From Taenia hydatigena (lineage: Eukaryota; Platyhelminthes; Cestoda; Cyclophyllidea; Taeniidae), in the NCBI GenBank assembly GCA_036345935.2, contig JADWOT020000010.1, positions 3,984,641-4,048,640 on the forward strand: 64,000 nucleotides of DNA. The letters are read 5' to 3'. Below are positions 23,546 through 35,116 of this stretch, in pieces. Positions within the stretch are counted from its first letter, which is position 1; every line of letters starts with the position of its first letter. The notes beneath the pieces are model-generated. The model did not search any database. It was not told the origin of the DNA and saw nothing but the letters and a program-made list of their open reading frames with translations. The position numbers were made by a program, and so were the translations under genes.

Positions 23546-26398
23546 TAATTCGATATCTGTGCTCTAACTTAAACCGAGTCTTCTGTGTTTCATTATTAAC
23601 TATTTAGGATGGAGCAGCATATTCAAATGGATGTTTTATATTTTTTTATTTATGGTTTTCTCTTTATTATGCACTTATACTTTTTGGTGTCTATGGTTGG
23701 CAGACTTCGAAACACTCCTGTTCACGTGTAAAAGGCGCTATCAGTCTGCTTTCAGAATAACTTGTGCAAACTAGAATAATAAGCAAGATTCTTGCCTTTG
23801 AACTGTGCGGTAGGATGTACAGGTGCCAAACTCTTTGCGACCATACAAAATTTATAGAAAGCTAAGCCAAGTTAATGGGCTTAGGAATCCTAGTACCTTT
23901 TCTCATTCCTGGTTTCTTTTTTTGTTGAACTAAGCAAAAAAGGGAATTTCGTAGTCGAAAAAATTGTTGGAGCGAGTGATTGCAAAATTATGTGTTTCGT
24001 TAAACCATCTGCATCCCATCGCGTCATGCAGATCAGTCACTGTTCAGACATAAATAAGGACACCCTTTCTCTGCAGCATTTGCTTTTGTCAATTCATCTG
24101 ACACGCTACGATCTATTTTGCGTTCCCGTCCCCAGTGTTGGATGCATACGCGAAACTTAAATAGCACGTCAGACTTCTCTTTAAGTCACCTATTGCCGTC
24201 TGTTCGTGTTAGAATTGTCATTTATGTTCCTTAAGAACCGCATAGAGTTCATTAATTGTTTTAGGCTAAACAAGCTTCTACTGCGTGCACTTGGTAAACG
24301 CCATCAGTCGCAGGGAATCAAGGCAACAAGTTGTATCGTAAATGAGTAGAACTTTTGGTTTCTCATGATGTTCACATGCCCCAGAATGGCTCAAGTAGGC
24401 CAACCGAGTCAGGTTCTTTTAAGAGTTTGACGTAAATAGCAGGAGATAGATGAATAGGTGCACGTCTAAACTAAGCACGTATCTTGTGCTGCTTTGCGTC
24501 AGCAGCTCATTCAAATAATTTTATTTGCATTCCGTGAATTCCTGCATTGCTAAAAAAGATCGCGGTTAAGACAAACACCCCAGTAGTGAGCAGCAAAGTG
24601 CACACAAACTGCTGCCAAATTCCACAAGAGCAAAAATTTTCCAGCTTTGAATTCGGTCTTTTACGTCAAGCAACTAACACCGGAGAGCTAGCACAGATGC
24701 TTAATGTGAAGTCACGCTCAAAGCACTGCCTAACTTACTCGCATGGCCCACAACTCCGTGTGCAATGTGCAATGCACGTTATTGCTTTGGGATCTGGTAA
24801 TAAAAGGGGCTTCTATCTTTCATCAGGGTCAGTGATCAGCTGAATATTTCCAGCTTTAGATTCTGCTACTGATTATAAAGTCCTTGGGTGCCAGTTGAAC
24901 TTGGCTGACAAGTTTTATTACGTTGGTTAAGTTGAGAGCACGCAAGTGCAGGTAAGGAATGCTTTGCTTACGGTCGTTGGTGTCTGCATAAAAACCAAGA
25001 TTGAGTGTGTGGTGTTGCTTATCAATTCGACTAACAACAATGCACTAACGAAATCGGTGCTTTCCATTAAAACGACATTTTGCAAAGTGGCAGGTCCAGC
25101 AGTGCCAACAAACCAAGGGAGACGCTCTCTCACTTTTGCCCTTTCCCAAGATATTGATGTGATTATGTGTGATTTTCTTGATCCAACCTATCTAAGCTAA
25201 TTTAGTTGTTATGGCACAATGAACTATCACTCTGTTTAGACTGAGACAAGGTGATGCCATGCTGCAGAGTGCTTAGGAGACATTTCGCCGCAAAATTGAC
25301 CTCGAGTATGATGTTTTGATACTTTAGCCACTTTAGCGTGTGCATAGACAAGGTTATGAGCCAGACGTTACCTAAAGCTTTCAACGTAAAACGGTTGCAG
25401 ACGCGGCTGTCAGTCTCTAGGCGGCATACGCCATTTTAACAGCCCACGTTAGCCGCAAAACTGCTGCGTTTTATCTTTTCTTCGTCCGTCATCCTCCATG
25501 GGCCCGAAACCGAATGAAGTTTAGTTTGCGGAACAGATAAATTCAAATCATATTCACCAATGTCAAATGGACGCTCATGGTGTGAGTGGCTGAATTGACG
25601 TGGTAGGGAAATAATGGATGGCTGAGGAAACGAAGTCTCACGTATCCATCCAACACTGGAAGATGGAACGCAAAACGGATCATAAAGTGTCAGATAAACT
25701 GACAGGTGCAAATTTTAGGGGGAGTGAGTGCTCTCATCAACATCCAGACAGTGAATGAGCCTCACGACACAATGATATGGGGATTTAAAAAAAACACAAG
25801 AGTATGTGTTTATTTGATCCAGCAATTTCTACGAAAACGAAGTTCCTCAGTTCGCATCGTTAATCAAAAAAGTTGCTGGGAATCAGTAAAGGTAGTCGGA
25901 TTATTAAGCTAGCTATTTTAGCAAGGCTTCCTAAGAAATTTATTCAGTTCCGATAATTTTGACGTTAGCTTACAACACTGCACAGTTACAAAGTCAAGAA
26001 TGTTGCTCATGTATATGGCTTATGCAATTTGTTCTGAATGTAGCTAATTAATGCCATTTGACACATGAACAGAAGCGTTCCAAAGACTGTCATACAAAAA
26101 CACGAAGAGTATAAATGCATAATGTAGAGAAACCCCATAATAACCGAACGCAATACTACTAAAGGAAAAAAAATTAACCATGCATAAATTTGCTAATGAA
26201 CCCGCATAGACAACATTGAAACACAGAAGAGGAGCTCTTAGCGTAAGCTGGCCCACAGGTATCTAATCATTTATTAAGCACCTGAAGAAATAAACGGGAA
26301 CAATGGCATTATTTGCGCGTCCAAAGCGAGAGGAAAGTAGAGAAGGGCATGCACACAATTGACTAGCGCCCTCACCTCCATGACAATTGGCGACTTCT

Positions 26399-26650
26399 TC
26401 ACAAGCCTCGGTGTAAGCATAACCCCGGTGGTGGTCGCTGGTTACCACCACTGCTGCGACCATCCCACGGTTGCTCGCACGGCGACCACCATTTCGGCTT
26501 CTGCTCCCACGACCACTCACACGGCGACCAACAGTGCGGCTTCTGCACAGACCACAATACCCACTTCTGTTCACATCCCGATTCCTTCACAACCTCTCCC
26601 CACGGTGCCCACTTCCACGGATACAAACATGGCTAACTTCCCCACACCAT
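26399..26650 (-). pseudogene. Trp-rich frame, copy L3 (stop and frameshift)
   Basis: The minus-strand frame starts at ATG 26650-26648, 54 bp inside the TATA box at 26709-26702 (TATATAAG on the minus strand). Codon 6 is TAG where copies A and L2 have TGG. Partner R3 shares this stop, so it predates the palindrome. L3 alone also has a one-base loss (CCGTGGGATGG against CCGTGGGGATGG in R3) that shifts the C-terminal end. It contains the longer linker GEVVKESGCEQKW also seen in R3. It is a decayed copy of the family. Confidence 0.5.
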
Positions 26651-26837
26651 TTCTCCGAATCTGCTCTCTTCTAAGCTGACTTGCATGCTGAAGTGTGCCT
26701 GCTTATATACCAGTCGTCTTGTTACTGATTGTCCCGCGTGACCCTTGTGCTCATTGTACTTTCAGCTCTGCACTCGTGCTCGCCGATCTTCAACGGTGTT
26801 CTCGTGGCATTTACTCCTTTATGTGGTGTGTTAGGTG

Positions 26838-26883
26838 ATGTCTAGCCTATGAATGCATGTGGCTGACGCAGCATAATAATTTT
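26838..26883 (-). repeat. 46-bp inverted repeat, left member
   Basis: The reverse complement of these 46 bases is identical to 28110-28155, including 'ccacatgcattcataggcta'. The pair encloses about 1.2 kb. In the right arm the same pair lies at 41698-41743 and 42970-43015. Confidence 0.85.
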
Positions 26884-27640
26884 ACACTTAAGCGTTGAAC
26901 AAATGTAAAATCCAGCAATTCTCTCTGGACGGTTAGTGGCCGTGCCAATGCTGAGCTCGTGGAACGCAGACTAGCATGGAACTATACCGAACCTCTATAT
27001 CTGATTCAATTGTTTTTAGTGGGAGCCACGTTAAAAGGACCCATTAATTAACATCAAATGCCTTATCGCCTGCAAGTAACTTGTACCACCAACTAGGCAG
27101 AGAGTGACATTCATGAAACCAATCCATTAAGTGCGACCATAATAGCAACGGGGTTAGGTTTCTAATCGTCTGCATTGCGTCCTAGTCACATACGCGACCT
27201 CTTAAATATTTTTCCTACAGGTGCAATTGTTTCCTGCTAATCTGAGAAATATTGCTTTTATCTTATAAAATTAGCGCAAGGCAAGTTATGCATTGAGGCA
27301 CGTCTTAAATGGATATTGACATTTTAGTCGCGTCAGTCTAGATCGCTGAGTCTTCAGCAATGCTGCAACACACAATCGCATCGCAAAGAAAATAAAACCC
27401 TACGCATTTGCAAAATTGTTTCAGAGCTCTCCGGTAAATAGGAAATAACCATTGCTGATAGCAAAATAAACAAAGTTAAGTGTTAAGCTAGAAGAACCGT
27501 CACCCTTTCCCAGCAGAAGTTTAAATTTTGTTGAATAAATCCAATAGGTATAAATAGATTATAAAAATTAGTAGCGTTGGCTTTGCCTAATACAATCTTT
27601 TTTAGAAGCTTTGAATTCTTTGTGCATTGGCTCAGATAGG

Positions 27641-28253
27641 TGATAGGGTTTTCACCTTGGATGAATTTATTACATGTAAACCAAGCATATATGTGGCTAT
27701 TCTTTAATGTACCGTTAATGCCTTTGCTTCAGATCGCACTTTACTAATTAAGTCTCTCACAGCAATCATAAATTACGCATAGAAAGTATGTTTGCCTTAC
27801 AAATAAACCAAAATATTGACGGTAGAGCCATGATATTGCAAAAGTCACCAACTCGAAGAAAATTTTGTGCTAGTGGGTGTATTGTCCTTTGAGACAAACT
27901 TATGTATTCAACAGAGGAGGCTGCATAAGTATTGGTGACGTCATGCGTCTGCGTGAGTGCAAACCATAAAATAATGACAAGATAAGCACCAGAGATTAAC
28001 CGGAGTCAGTAGTTCAGTACGGATCGATGCCAGCTTGTTCTCTGCTAAGGCGGCCACTGTTTTTACGAAAATGTTTGTTTGCTTCTCACTAACTTTGGAA
28101 CTGAAATGGAAAATTATTATGCTGCGTCAGCCACATGCATTCATAGGCTAGACATTCTTAATTCATGTTTCCTTCACAATTGCTACAATTCATGCAATCT
28201 GGCTTTATTTTGCTCTCTTCTTTTTTTACCGCTGTATTTAAAACATAGTTGCA
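27641..28253. other. No gene; holds the second 46-bp inverted repeat member
   Basis: Apart from the 46-bp repeat at 28110-28155, I see no structure. A short frame at 28079-28309 is duplicated in the right arm but has noise-like composition. Confidence 0.5.
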
Positions 28254-28733
28254 GTTGGATGACATCAAAATTGGCACCTCGAATCGGTTCCGGTCAACGT
28301 GTATTTTAACTCAAATTTAGGGAACAATAGCTGTTTTACCAACTTTGCTGAACTAATGGTAGAAATAAGAGCATGCTAATTGTGCCAACTTGGGATTGTC
28401 TAACATCGTTTTCAGCTTTTGTGCACTGAATCTTTAAAATGCGGAAATCGATTTGATAATGGCAGATAAATTCACTTAAATTAATCTTCATTACTAGAGA
28501 TTCATTGCCAACTATTTAAGACTACTAATTGCAAATAATGCATGAGTCCATTTAACAGGCTTTGCTAAAAACAAATTATTATTTATTGCGCCTGCTACAT
28601 TCTATGATCTTTCCTCCTCTTAACAAAATTAAACAAAGGCATGGTTTGTGCAAGGCTTAAAATATAGTGTTGCACTTCATCAAAAGAATGTAAGGATTTC
28701 GTGCAGATCCTTTTAATTAGCTGATATCATTTA
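28254..28733 (+). repeat. Dispersed repeat C, copy 2 (left arm)
   Basis: Aligns with 10629-11092 in the same orientation and is mirrored at about 41120-41599. It carries a short insertion, 'ctgaatctttaaaatgcgg', relative to copy 1. Confidence 0.8.
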
Positions 28734-28847
28734 CGATGATAAAGTTAAATTCAATTGCCTTGTTCCTTAACCGTCAATTACGTGCTGCGATGCCCGTAAG
28801 CGACCTCGTGGGGTTCAGCAGATTGGCATCGAATGCGAAGTGCGTAA

Positions 28848-29637
28848 GCGTCGTATAAATGTAATTTCCTTAAGTTGTTTGTGATAGCCGGCGAAGGTAT
28901 TAATTTTGAGAGTAGAGTGTCAACAATTTGTGTCCCTAATGATTTTCAGCCGCAGCACTCAGTCGAGGTAATTTTGCCATTCGAGCTTAATTACTGTACT
29001 TCTTCAAGCAATAGGCCTGCTTATGTTGCGAGCATTACTACTATCGTCGCAACATAGTATTTGGAAAGTTGTTTGATGGCACTAGTTGGTCATTCACCCT
29101 GGCGACTTATCGCGTTGTTGATTTACATCGGTTAGCTAGCAGTGAGGGTGTAGTCGCGCTTTATGGTACGTACTTTAAGGGTCCACGCTTTTATAGCATC
29201 CTTATTCGTGAGCATGCCTTGGTGCACGTGATTATAGTTTTTCTACTTAAAGTGGTTTCGTGCACCTGCGAGGCAGCGCGCTTAAGGACGATTTTACAAG
29301 AAAATTAAGATAAGCGAAATCATACTTTGCCAATTATGACGATCTTGCGAAGACTACTTGTCTGCGTGTAGTGCCACTGCGTGCATACTGTAGTTGTTAA
29401 CATTAGTCTTTTGAGTATGTTATCAATTAACTTGCTAAGTTCACAAAGTTGACCATTTTGCTTTACGATTCGGTTGAAAGTCTAGGCCGACATAAATGTG
29501 ACATAGATACGAGCTACGAAATCCGTGAAGCCCTTGCGAGCTTTCAGTGGGATCATATTAACCTAACTGCAATAAAACACACCCCGATAAAGTTGGCAAT
29601 GGAGATTTGGTCTAGAATATGGATAAAGTGTTCTTGA
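28848..29637 (+). pseudogene. Decayed coding region in three frames, left arm
   Basis: Three consecutive coding-like segments lie on one strand in three frames: 28848-29057 (contains GINFESRVSTICVPNDFQPQ), about 28995-29308 (contains YRVVDLHRLASSEGVVALYG) and 29431-29637 (contains LYDSVESL and REALASFQWDHINLTAIKHT). Each has balanced charged and hydrophobic residues. None starts with a good ATG, and the overlap of the first two suggests a frameshift. The right-arm partner (40114-41005, minus) has an extra TAG in segment 1 (CAG 28947-28949 here, TAG there) and reads through the TGA that ends segment 3 here. I cannot name the family. The simplest view is an old broken gene that was duplicated with the palindrome. 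Confidence 0.4.
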
Positions 29638-30029
29638 GCGGCATGCAGACAAAGATGTGATCAATTAGACACGAGAGATCTGAAATTACCGCGTCAAAGT
29701 GAGCATGTTCACACGTGGCACGTAAAATGGCATGGGTGATTAAGTTATGACCGCGGTTTTGATGCATCCTCGATATCATCTCTCAGTGAAGCAATCAGAA
29801 TGCCATGCGTCTTTCGGATCTGCGAGTGACTTTTGAATAGGTGGGAACGATTTGAGCTCTTTTAATGAAAGAACTTGTCTAGCAAAGTGAAGGAGTATAA
29901 GGTTATCTGCGAATGACAGAGGTGATCTGATTTGTGAATGGAATGATTCCAAGCTCCAACACATTTGAGGTTAAGGTATTTATTACGAAGGATACTTAGT
30001 GTTAGACGTTATTTGAGCTCACCAAGTAC

Positions 30030-30050
30030 ATATATATATATATATATATA
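30030..30050. repeat. (TA)n microsatellite, left arm
   Basis: An uninterrupted AT/TA run of 21 bp follows 'gtac'. The right-arm counterpart at 39811-39823 is 13 bp. Confidence 0.95.
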
Positions 30051-30164
30051 CTCTAAAAACCACGCACGGTTGAACTTCTACTGATTTATGCGCCATCAAT
30101 GCGGGGACAAATGTGAGCAGCTTGCGCTTTGGCAAATCGACTGGAAGTGACCTGAATGGAATAC

Positions 30165-31010
30165 ACATTGTCTAGAGTTCTGGCTGCCAAACAGAATCGC
30201 AATCAGTGTGTGCAATCCACCGTAGAAGTAATCAAACCATCATGGTCATACGCTAATTCATACTGTTTTTGCTCCTTTTAGTAATCTTGCAAAATAATCT
30301 AGTGCTTTTACGATGCAGCTCACAATTGTTTAATCATCACTAGTTTTGATGTGATTCCGTTTAACTACCTTTCGACGCCCTGACATGACTCTAGAGCACA
30401 TTGAGAATCCAGGTGATGTTGAGGCAACTATGGCTGCCCTTTCCTTCCCTCATTTGGCAGTAGTTTTGACTGGAAACCAGCCTTGTTTTGCGTGGGACTA
30501 GGGGGTGATACCAGGGATGATAGCGCGTCACCAGATGTCAAAGGTGTTAGCGGAATTGCCTTTTGCATCCTTTTGATCCTCAACGTTGACAGACATGCGT
30601 TCAGGCTGCCCTACTACATTGTCATCATATTGTTAAGATATGATGCCAGGACTGTTGTGCAAATCATGCATTCATCAGCATCCCTTAATGCCTGGATATA
30701 AATGATCTTGCTGTGGTTGAGTCCAACGCAGCTATTGTGTCCCTTCGGGCTCAATAGCTATGCAACCGAGCAATAGCATTGCCATTTGCCTGCTAATTCT
30801 CATTGCTCCTCTGACGACAACGTCTATGTGCACTCATTTTGAAGCATCGCTGCTCCTATCCATCTTCCGTTTCGTCACCATCAGCCGATAAATCATCATC
30901 GGCGTTGCTCCACTTCACGATCATTCTGCCATCAAAAACACCTTGCATAATACTTTGAGGCTTCTAAGACAACAGCTTGGTGATGATACAGACAAAGTAC
31001 GTGCAAAACT
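30165..31010 (+). repeat. Dispersed repeat B, copy in left arm
   Basis: Aligns with 62478-63385 on the same strand: 'acagaatcgcaatc', 'ttgcgtgggacta', 'tcatcagcatccc', 'cttgctgtggt(t/c)gagtccaac', 'agcaatagcattgcc' and 'ctttgagg/ctttgaga' occur in the same order. It includes an ATG frame of 43 codons at 30760-30891 that begins MQPSNSIAICLLILIAPLTT, which looks like a signal peptide, followed after TAA by a coding-like stretch (LRLLRQQLGDDTDKVRAKLG) ending in TGA. The alignment and the coding-like end suggest a multicopy gene or element relic. Product unknown. Confidence 0.6.
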
Positions 31011-31791
31011 TGGAGACTTTTGCACAGAATGAGGCATTTGCAAACGCTAGCTGTGACCATCAAGAGAAACTCGAGTCGGAGCGATAGGGTGCATTTAATT
31101 ATCCAAACACGGGTCCAAAATTTTTTGCCGGCCGCTCTCTTGATCAACTAGTGATTGTGGTGCTCTCAAACGCAGAATTCGTAGCCCTGCGATTGGTCGC
31201 AGACACCCTAATGGAGCAGTGAGATTGCATAAGTACATAGCAATCACTTCAGCACTACCTTGTTCAGCTGCGACTTGTGGTTGAGACGCGGCAGCCGTGT
31301 TGTAATCCCTTATTCTCTTTCTATCCTACAATGCTCCGCGATGCAAAATTACTCACTTGCAGCCACGAGTAACAGCCCACGACCACCAGTTTAATCGCTT
31401 CCAAGATGACCTCGCCTCCATTTTTCACACTTTTTAACCTTAGTTCGTGCTTACACCTATTCTGGTTTTCCGAAAAGTGCAAAGAAGTTCTACCTACTAT
31501 TGCTTTGAGAATATGCCAAATGCAGTGTAAAGAGTAGGATCGAAATCAATTTGCATTTCTTAACACGGCAAATCGAGTCATTGCTATCATGTCTACTGTA
31601 AACGCACAAGCGTTTTTCATTTTTCTCTTACTTTTCTGCACAGTTATGGAAAGTTTGATTCATTTTCCCTGAATACGTCTTTAACAATTCTCATTGTTAC
31701 TCAAAGCCCTGCTAAACTTTAGAAGTCGCATAAATATAAGGTGATAATGCAATCCTTCAGGATTGATTTGATTGCCATTAGCCTCGGAAAA

Positions 31792-31888
31792 TAATCAAAC
31801 TAATTTGCTTACGTGCAGGCACGTAAAATCTCAAAAAATAGGACAAATGATTGCATGATCGTGCCAGTTTTACAAATTAGTTTGATTA
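31792..31888. repeat. 16-bp perfect hairpin repeat
   Basis: The run at 31792-31807 (taatcaaactaatttg) is the exact reverse complement of 31873-31888, with a 65-base loop. The pair is kept in the right arm around 37970-38065. It lies at the start of the coding-like frame 31813-32103. Confidence 0.7.
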
Positions 31889-32103
31889 ATGGCGGTAAAA
31901 ACTGGCGTCTTTTAGACCGACCTAAACGAATATATACTCAGAATAAGACTGAAAATCCAATTAACATTTGTAGACAAACGCAGAATAGGTCGTGCGTAAT
32001 CTACAGCCACGAAACGGAGTGTTTGTTGTGCTTTCTGAGTAGCATGCAGAGCACATTTTTACCACAAAACGCAGCTCGTTTTAATAATACATCTAATTTT
32101 TAA
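31813..32103 (+). CDS. Coding-like ORF conserved in both arms, left
   Basis: The frame is open from an acceptor-like 'acgtgcag' to TAA. The first ATG is at 31855 (82 residues, MIVPVLQISLINGGKNWRLL at the start). It is rich in Asn, Lys, Arg and Gln and ends in PQNAARFNN. The partner at 37757-38047 keeps the whole frame open with about five residue changes. No domain is recognised. It may be a single exon, since neither side shows a promoter. The first 16 codons before the ATG overlap the hairpin repeat at 31792-31888. Confidence 0.3.
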   Translation: MQARKISKNRTNDCMIVPVLQISLINGGKNWRLLDRPKRIYTQNKTENPINICRQTQNRSCVIYSHETECLLCFLSSMQSTFLPQNAARFNNTSNF

Positions 32104-33175
32104 AGTTCATAGCGCCTTTTGGACTTACTAAAGGTAGGTTACGATGAACTTACCATCCAAGTCATTGCAGTTCAGCCAAAAAGGCGTTTTTAATGATGAG
32201 GACACAGCCAACTCTTTAATGTTCCATGTGCACGCCTTTCCGGCTGGCTAGAACAGCACACTTTTTGGACTGCTGCGCAGAATTACATTAGAGACAGCTT
32301 AGCATGCTGCGTAGGCAATGCTAACATACAATTTGGATCCCAACGCAAGGCATTCATGGGTTCTTTGGCTGAATGTTTCTCGTGCTCCTCACTCATCTAA
32401 CTTTGCGACCAACGAGATGCAATGGCAAAGTCGGTGTCCTTTTTAAATAGATTATATCAATGTGAATTTAAGCAAGCTACTTAATGAATACTACCGTGAT
32501 TTAATTGGCAGGATATTGGTAATGTAAAATGCGGCACTAGTGAAGAGAGAATTGGACAAACAAGTGTTCAAAAGATCTGGACATTTAATAGGTTTTCATT
32601 GTGATTGTGTCTAAGCAAGTAAAATTATAAAATGCTCGATATTATAATGTTCTATTAGTGTTCCTATATCTAGATCTATTCGGTCAATATCTCTTTTCAG
32701 CGGGTGATCACAGTATGCCAAAGAAGTGGCTACATGCTAAAAAAATCCTTTATTTATATAACCCAGCAAAAGCAACTTAGGCAAATATAGATTAAGACAT
32801 TACACCTGTTTGAATTTTCAAAAAATTTGCGTCCAGAAACTGCCGATTGCTGAGCAGGCGATAAACTCTAAGAATTTATGTGAAATCTCTTCCTGTTGTA
32901 CCTGGTCTCATCACAAAAATTTGTAATCGGCATTATCAGCGGTAGTTGCTGTTGCAATCCGAGACGTTTTAATAGAGTATTTCCACCTAAAATGCACAAG
33001 TCTATTCACTGTTCATCCTCCCAAAGTTTGACAGGTCATGTTGGTGATCTAAGCATCCATTAAAACCGTGAGGATTGTTCATCTCTCTTTGAAAAGGATC
33101 ATTTCATAACGAAAGCGCATACTTATCCGAAACGATAACTCGACTTAAAATAAACCGCAAGCAGTGAGACTCCGT
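32104..33175. other. No recognised feature
   Basis: Mirrored in the right arm with few changes, but no frame of coding-like composition is seen. Confidence 0.5.
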
Positions 33176-33508
33176 CTACGAGCGCTTAGCAATTAGCGCG
33201 TGCAGTGAGTCTCTACCCAAATGTTGGTCTGGTTGAGTGAAATGGACAAATTGTTTCTCCGCATTCCACTCCAATGCTTTGCAACTTAGTAAAACACTTC
33301 TTCCAGTCATCGTGACAGTGAGGTAATGAGATTTCCTTGCACGAGTATTAAAATAAAAACATCTAAAATGCATATCAGAATGAGAGGTTCTTTCTATCAA
33401 ATAATATCTCAAATAGGAGGGGTAGAAATATGTTTTGCAAATACTTCTAGAACTATAGTCAGCAACGAATCCGGCGAATCGCAGTAAACCTTCCTCAAGC
33501 ATCTGCAT
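33176..33508 (-). CDS. 110-aa ORF intact in both arms, left copy
   Basis: ATG to TAG, 110 residues, beginning MQMLEEGLLRFAGFVADYSS and ending in HALIAKRS. It has a Tyr-rich centre (YFYPSYLRYYLIERT) and a basic C-terminal half. No signal peptide, membrane segment or known domain is apparent. The right copy (36345-36677) is also uninterrupted. The two differ at 8 bases, 4 silent and 4 replacing (Asn/Lys, Thr/Ile, Met/Leu, Gln/Arg). Because about three quarters of random changes would replace a residue, an even split hints at weak protein constraint, but the sample is small. No TATA or AATAAA was noticed close by. Confidence 0.4.
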   Translation of the reverse strand: MQMLEEGLLRFAGFVADYSSRSICKTYFYPSYLRYYLIERTSHSDMHFRCFYFNTRARKSHYLTVTMTGRSVLLSCKALEWNAEKQFVHFTQPDQHLGRDSLHALIAKRS

Positions 33509-34636
33509 TGCCTGCTTTGTGGTTAACTAATACTCCTCTGTGTTTTAATGCATTTGAAATTTAAGGGCGGGTTCATTTAGCGCGTTTCTTTTCGGAGTAA
33601 ATTTAGCGCGGACCTTCATCTATACCAATATGAAACCCCTCGAATGCAGCTCCTGCCTAATGTCATTAAATACCGCCATCCTTTACTTAGCACACCTGTT
33701 TCGCGAGCACCGAGGTATGCTTTCTTCACTATTATAATGCCCTTTTCCATTTACACTCATACCCGTGCATGCCAATGGACTTGTTTGAAGTTGTGCATTT
33801 CGATGCATGGCAATCCGCACGTCTATTCATATGAGTTCGGGGGAAAGATCATTAACAGCTAAAGTATGACGACTTGACTGACTTTTAATTTGATCTGAAT
33901 ACAATAACTCGCTTAGTAAAGAGACGACTTAGAATATCCCTGCCGTTCTCAGACAGTACTTTGGCAGGCACTGATGGGACTTCGACCTCTTACTCCAAGC
34001 ATATTTTGACTTCAAAATTCAGACGTGCGCGTTGTCCGGTTTGCTTAGCACACCGCCAAACTATTGAGTTGGCTTTAATGCATCAAAAAGCTTGAACAGT
34101 TTTAAAATCCCTGCGTTGGTCTTGTTTCATGTAATTTTTTAATAAACTTAAAAAAGCGCTCTCTTCTAAACTCTAAAATTAGATTGAATCATAACGTGTG
34201 TCTCATGTGCGTCGCACAGATTTAACCCTCTAGTCTGCTTTTCAATCACCTCATCAAAACGCATATTTGTGATTTGGCATGTCTATTTTCCATTAAATTT
34301 GATTTGTTCTGCCTCTTTGCCAAAGCTTTAGTTTCCCATGCAAGCGCCTAATCCTTATTGTACCGTATTTAGCTTAAAGAATTGGTGAATTGGAAGCACG
34401 CCTTTACTGTACAGAATGCTTTACTGATTACCCCGCGATAATTGCATTGAAAGAACACATGCGTTCAGACCATTTCCATAAGTATCCTTTTGTCCACCAA
34501 ACATCCCTATATGGCTGTGTATAGTTTCAGCTTAGTCTTTTTTTACTTTGTGGACATGTGGCATGTATTGTTTGATTAAATGCTTGTTGGGCGCTATTAA
34601 GTCTGCTATATTTGGGGGCTTTCGGTGCGTTTAACG
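33509..34636. other. No recognised feature
   Basis: A 72-codon plus-strand frame at 33644-33862 is also open in the right arm (35991-36209) with two residue changes, but its Cys/His/Pro-rich composition is not persuasive. Confidence 0.4.
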
Positions 34637-35116
34637 CTTACCCTATATCTCCTCCAGTTAAAACGACGCCTCGTTTGAGAAAGAGCATTCTGGAACAAAA
34701 ATATACAAGCTCTGAGAGGGGCCAAATCTGACCTCAAAACATAAACGTGCCTTAGTTCGCATTTCATTGCGTTGCATCATGTCTCATCATCTGGTTGAAT
34801 GGCTCGAGGCAATGATACAGTAATAATGTCTGATTAGTGGTCGAGCATTAAGACATTTATAAAAATTAAGATTGCAAACGCTCATTTGTCTGTTCCAGTT
34901 CTCCTCAACGGTCTGAGGTAACTTGTCTCACACAGAAATGCATCGGACTCTGTGCATTGCAAAAGGTAGAAGTAAAATATAGGATGAGCTTTATTATCTT
35001 TTACAGCCTTTGACCTGGTCAGTGATGATAATTTATACTAGTATTGTAGTGTAAATCCGAAACCAAATTTAACTAATGCAAAAGAAGTCTCCACCAACTT
35101 TGCAGAGACCAAAACC
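34637..35116. other. Sequence between left arm and gap
   Basis: These 480 bases have no partner on the right because the right arm begins immediately after the gap with the homologue of 34636. They may be true spacer, or arm sequence whose partner falls in the gap. No gene is seen. Confidence 0.6.

Larger units (their letters stand above)
22450..25480 (+). repeat. Trp-rich dispersed unit 2, left (L2)
   Basis: This plus-orientation copy carries the best preserved promoter, frame and poly(A) signal in the window. Its first part also matches unit 3 in reverse: the block at 22680-22770 ending 'cgggacgtaatgcag' pairs with 27180-27250. Its 3' part (24.2-25.5 kb) is shared with unit 1 but not with unit 3. 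Confidence 0.75.
25600..27640 (-). repeat. Trp-rich dispersed unit 3, left (L3)
   Basis: This minus-orientation copy pairs with unit 2 around a centre near 24.9 kb. It shares the promoter, frame, AATAAA (TTTATT at 26270-26275) and an extension to about 27.6 kb, where 'aataaatccaataggtata' pairs with the reverse complement of the block at 22340-22420. Confidence 0.7.
20726..34636 (+). repeat. Left arm of 13.9-kb inverted duplication
   Basis: Read in reverse complement, this segment recurs at 35217-49134, with paired positions summing to about 69853-69860 throughout. The outer edge is sharp: the match ends at 'ccaag' (20726), after which the left flank reads into the older unit 1 and the right flank into repeat B. 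The inner match runs up to the first base after the gap (34636 pairs with 35217). In the 333-bp ORF at 33176-33508 the arms differ at 8 positions. Confidence 0.93.
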
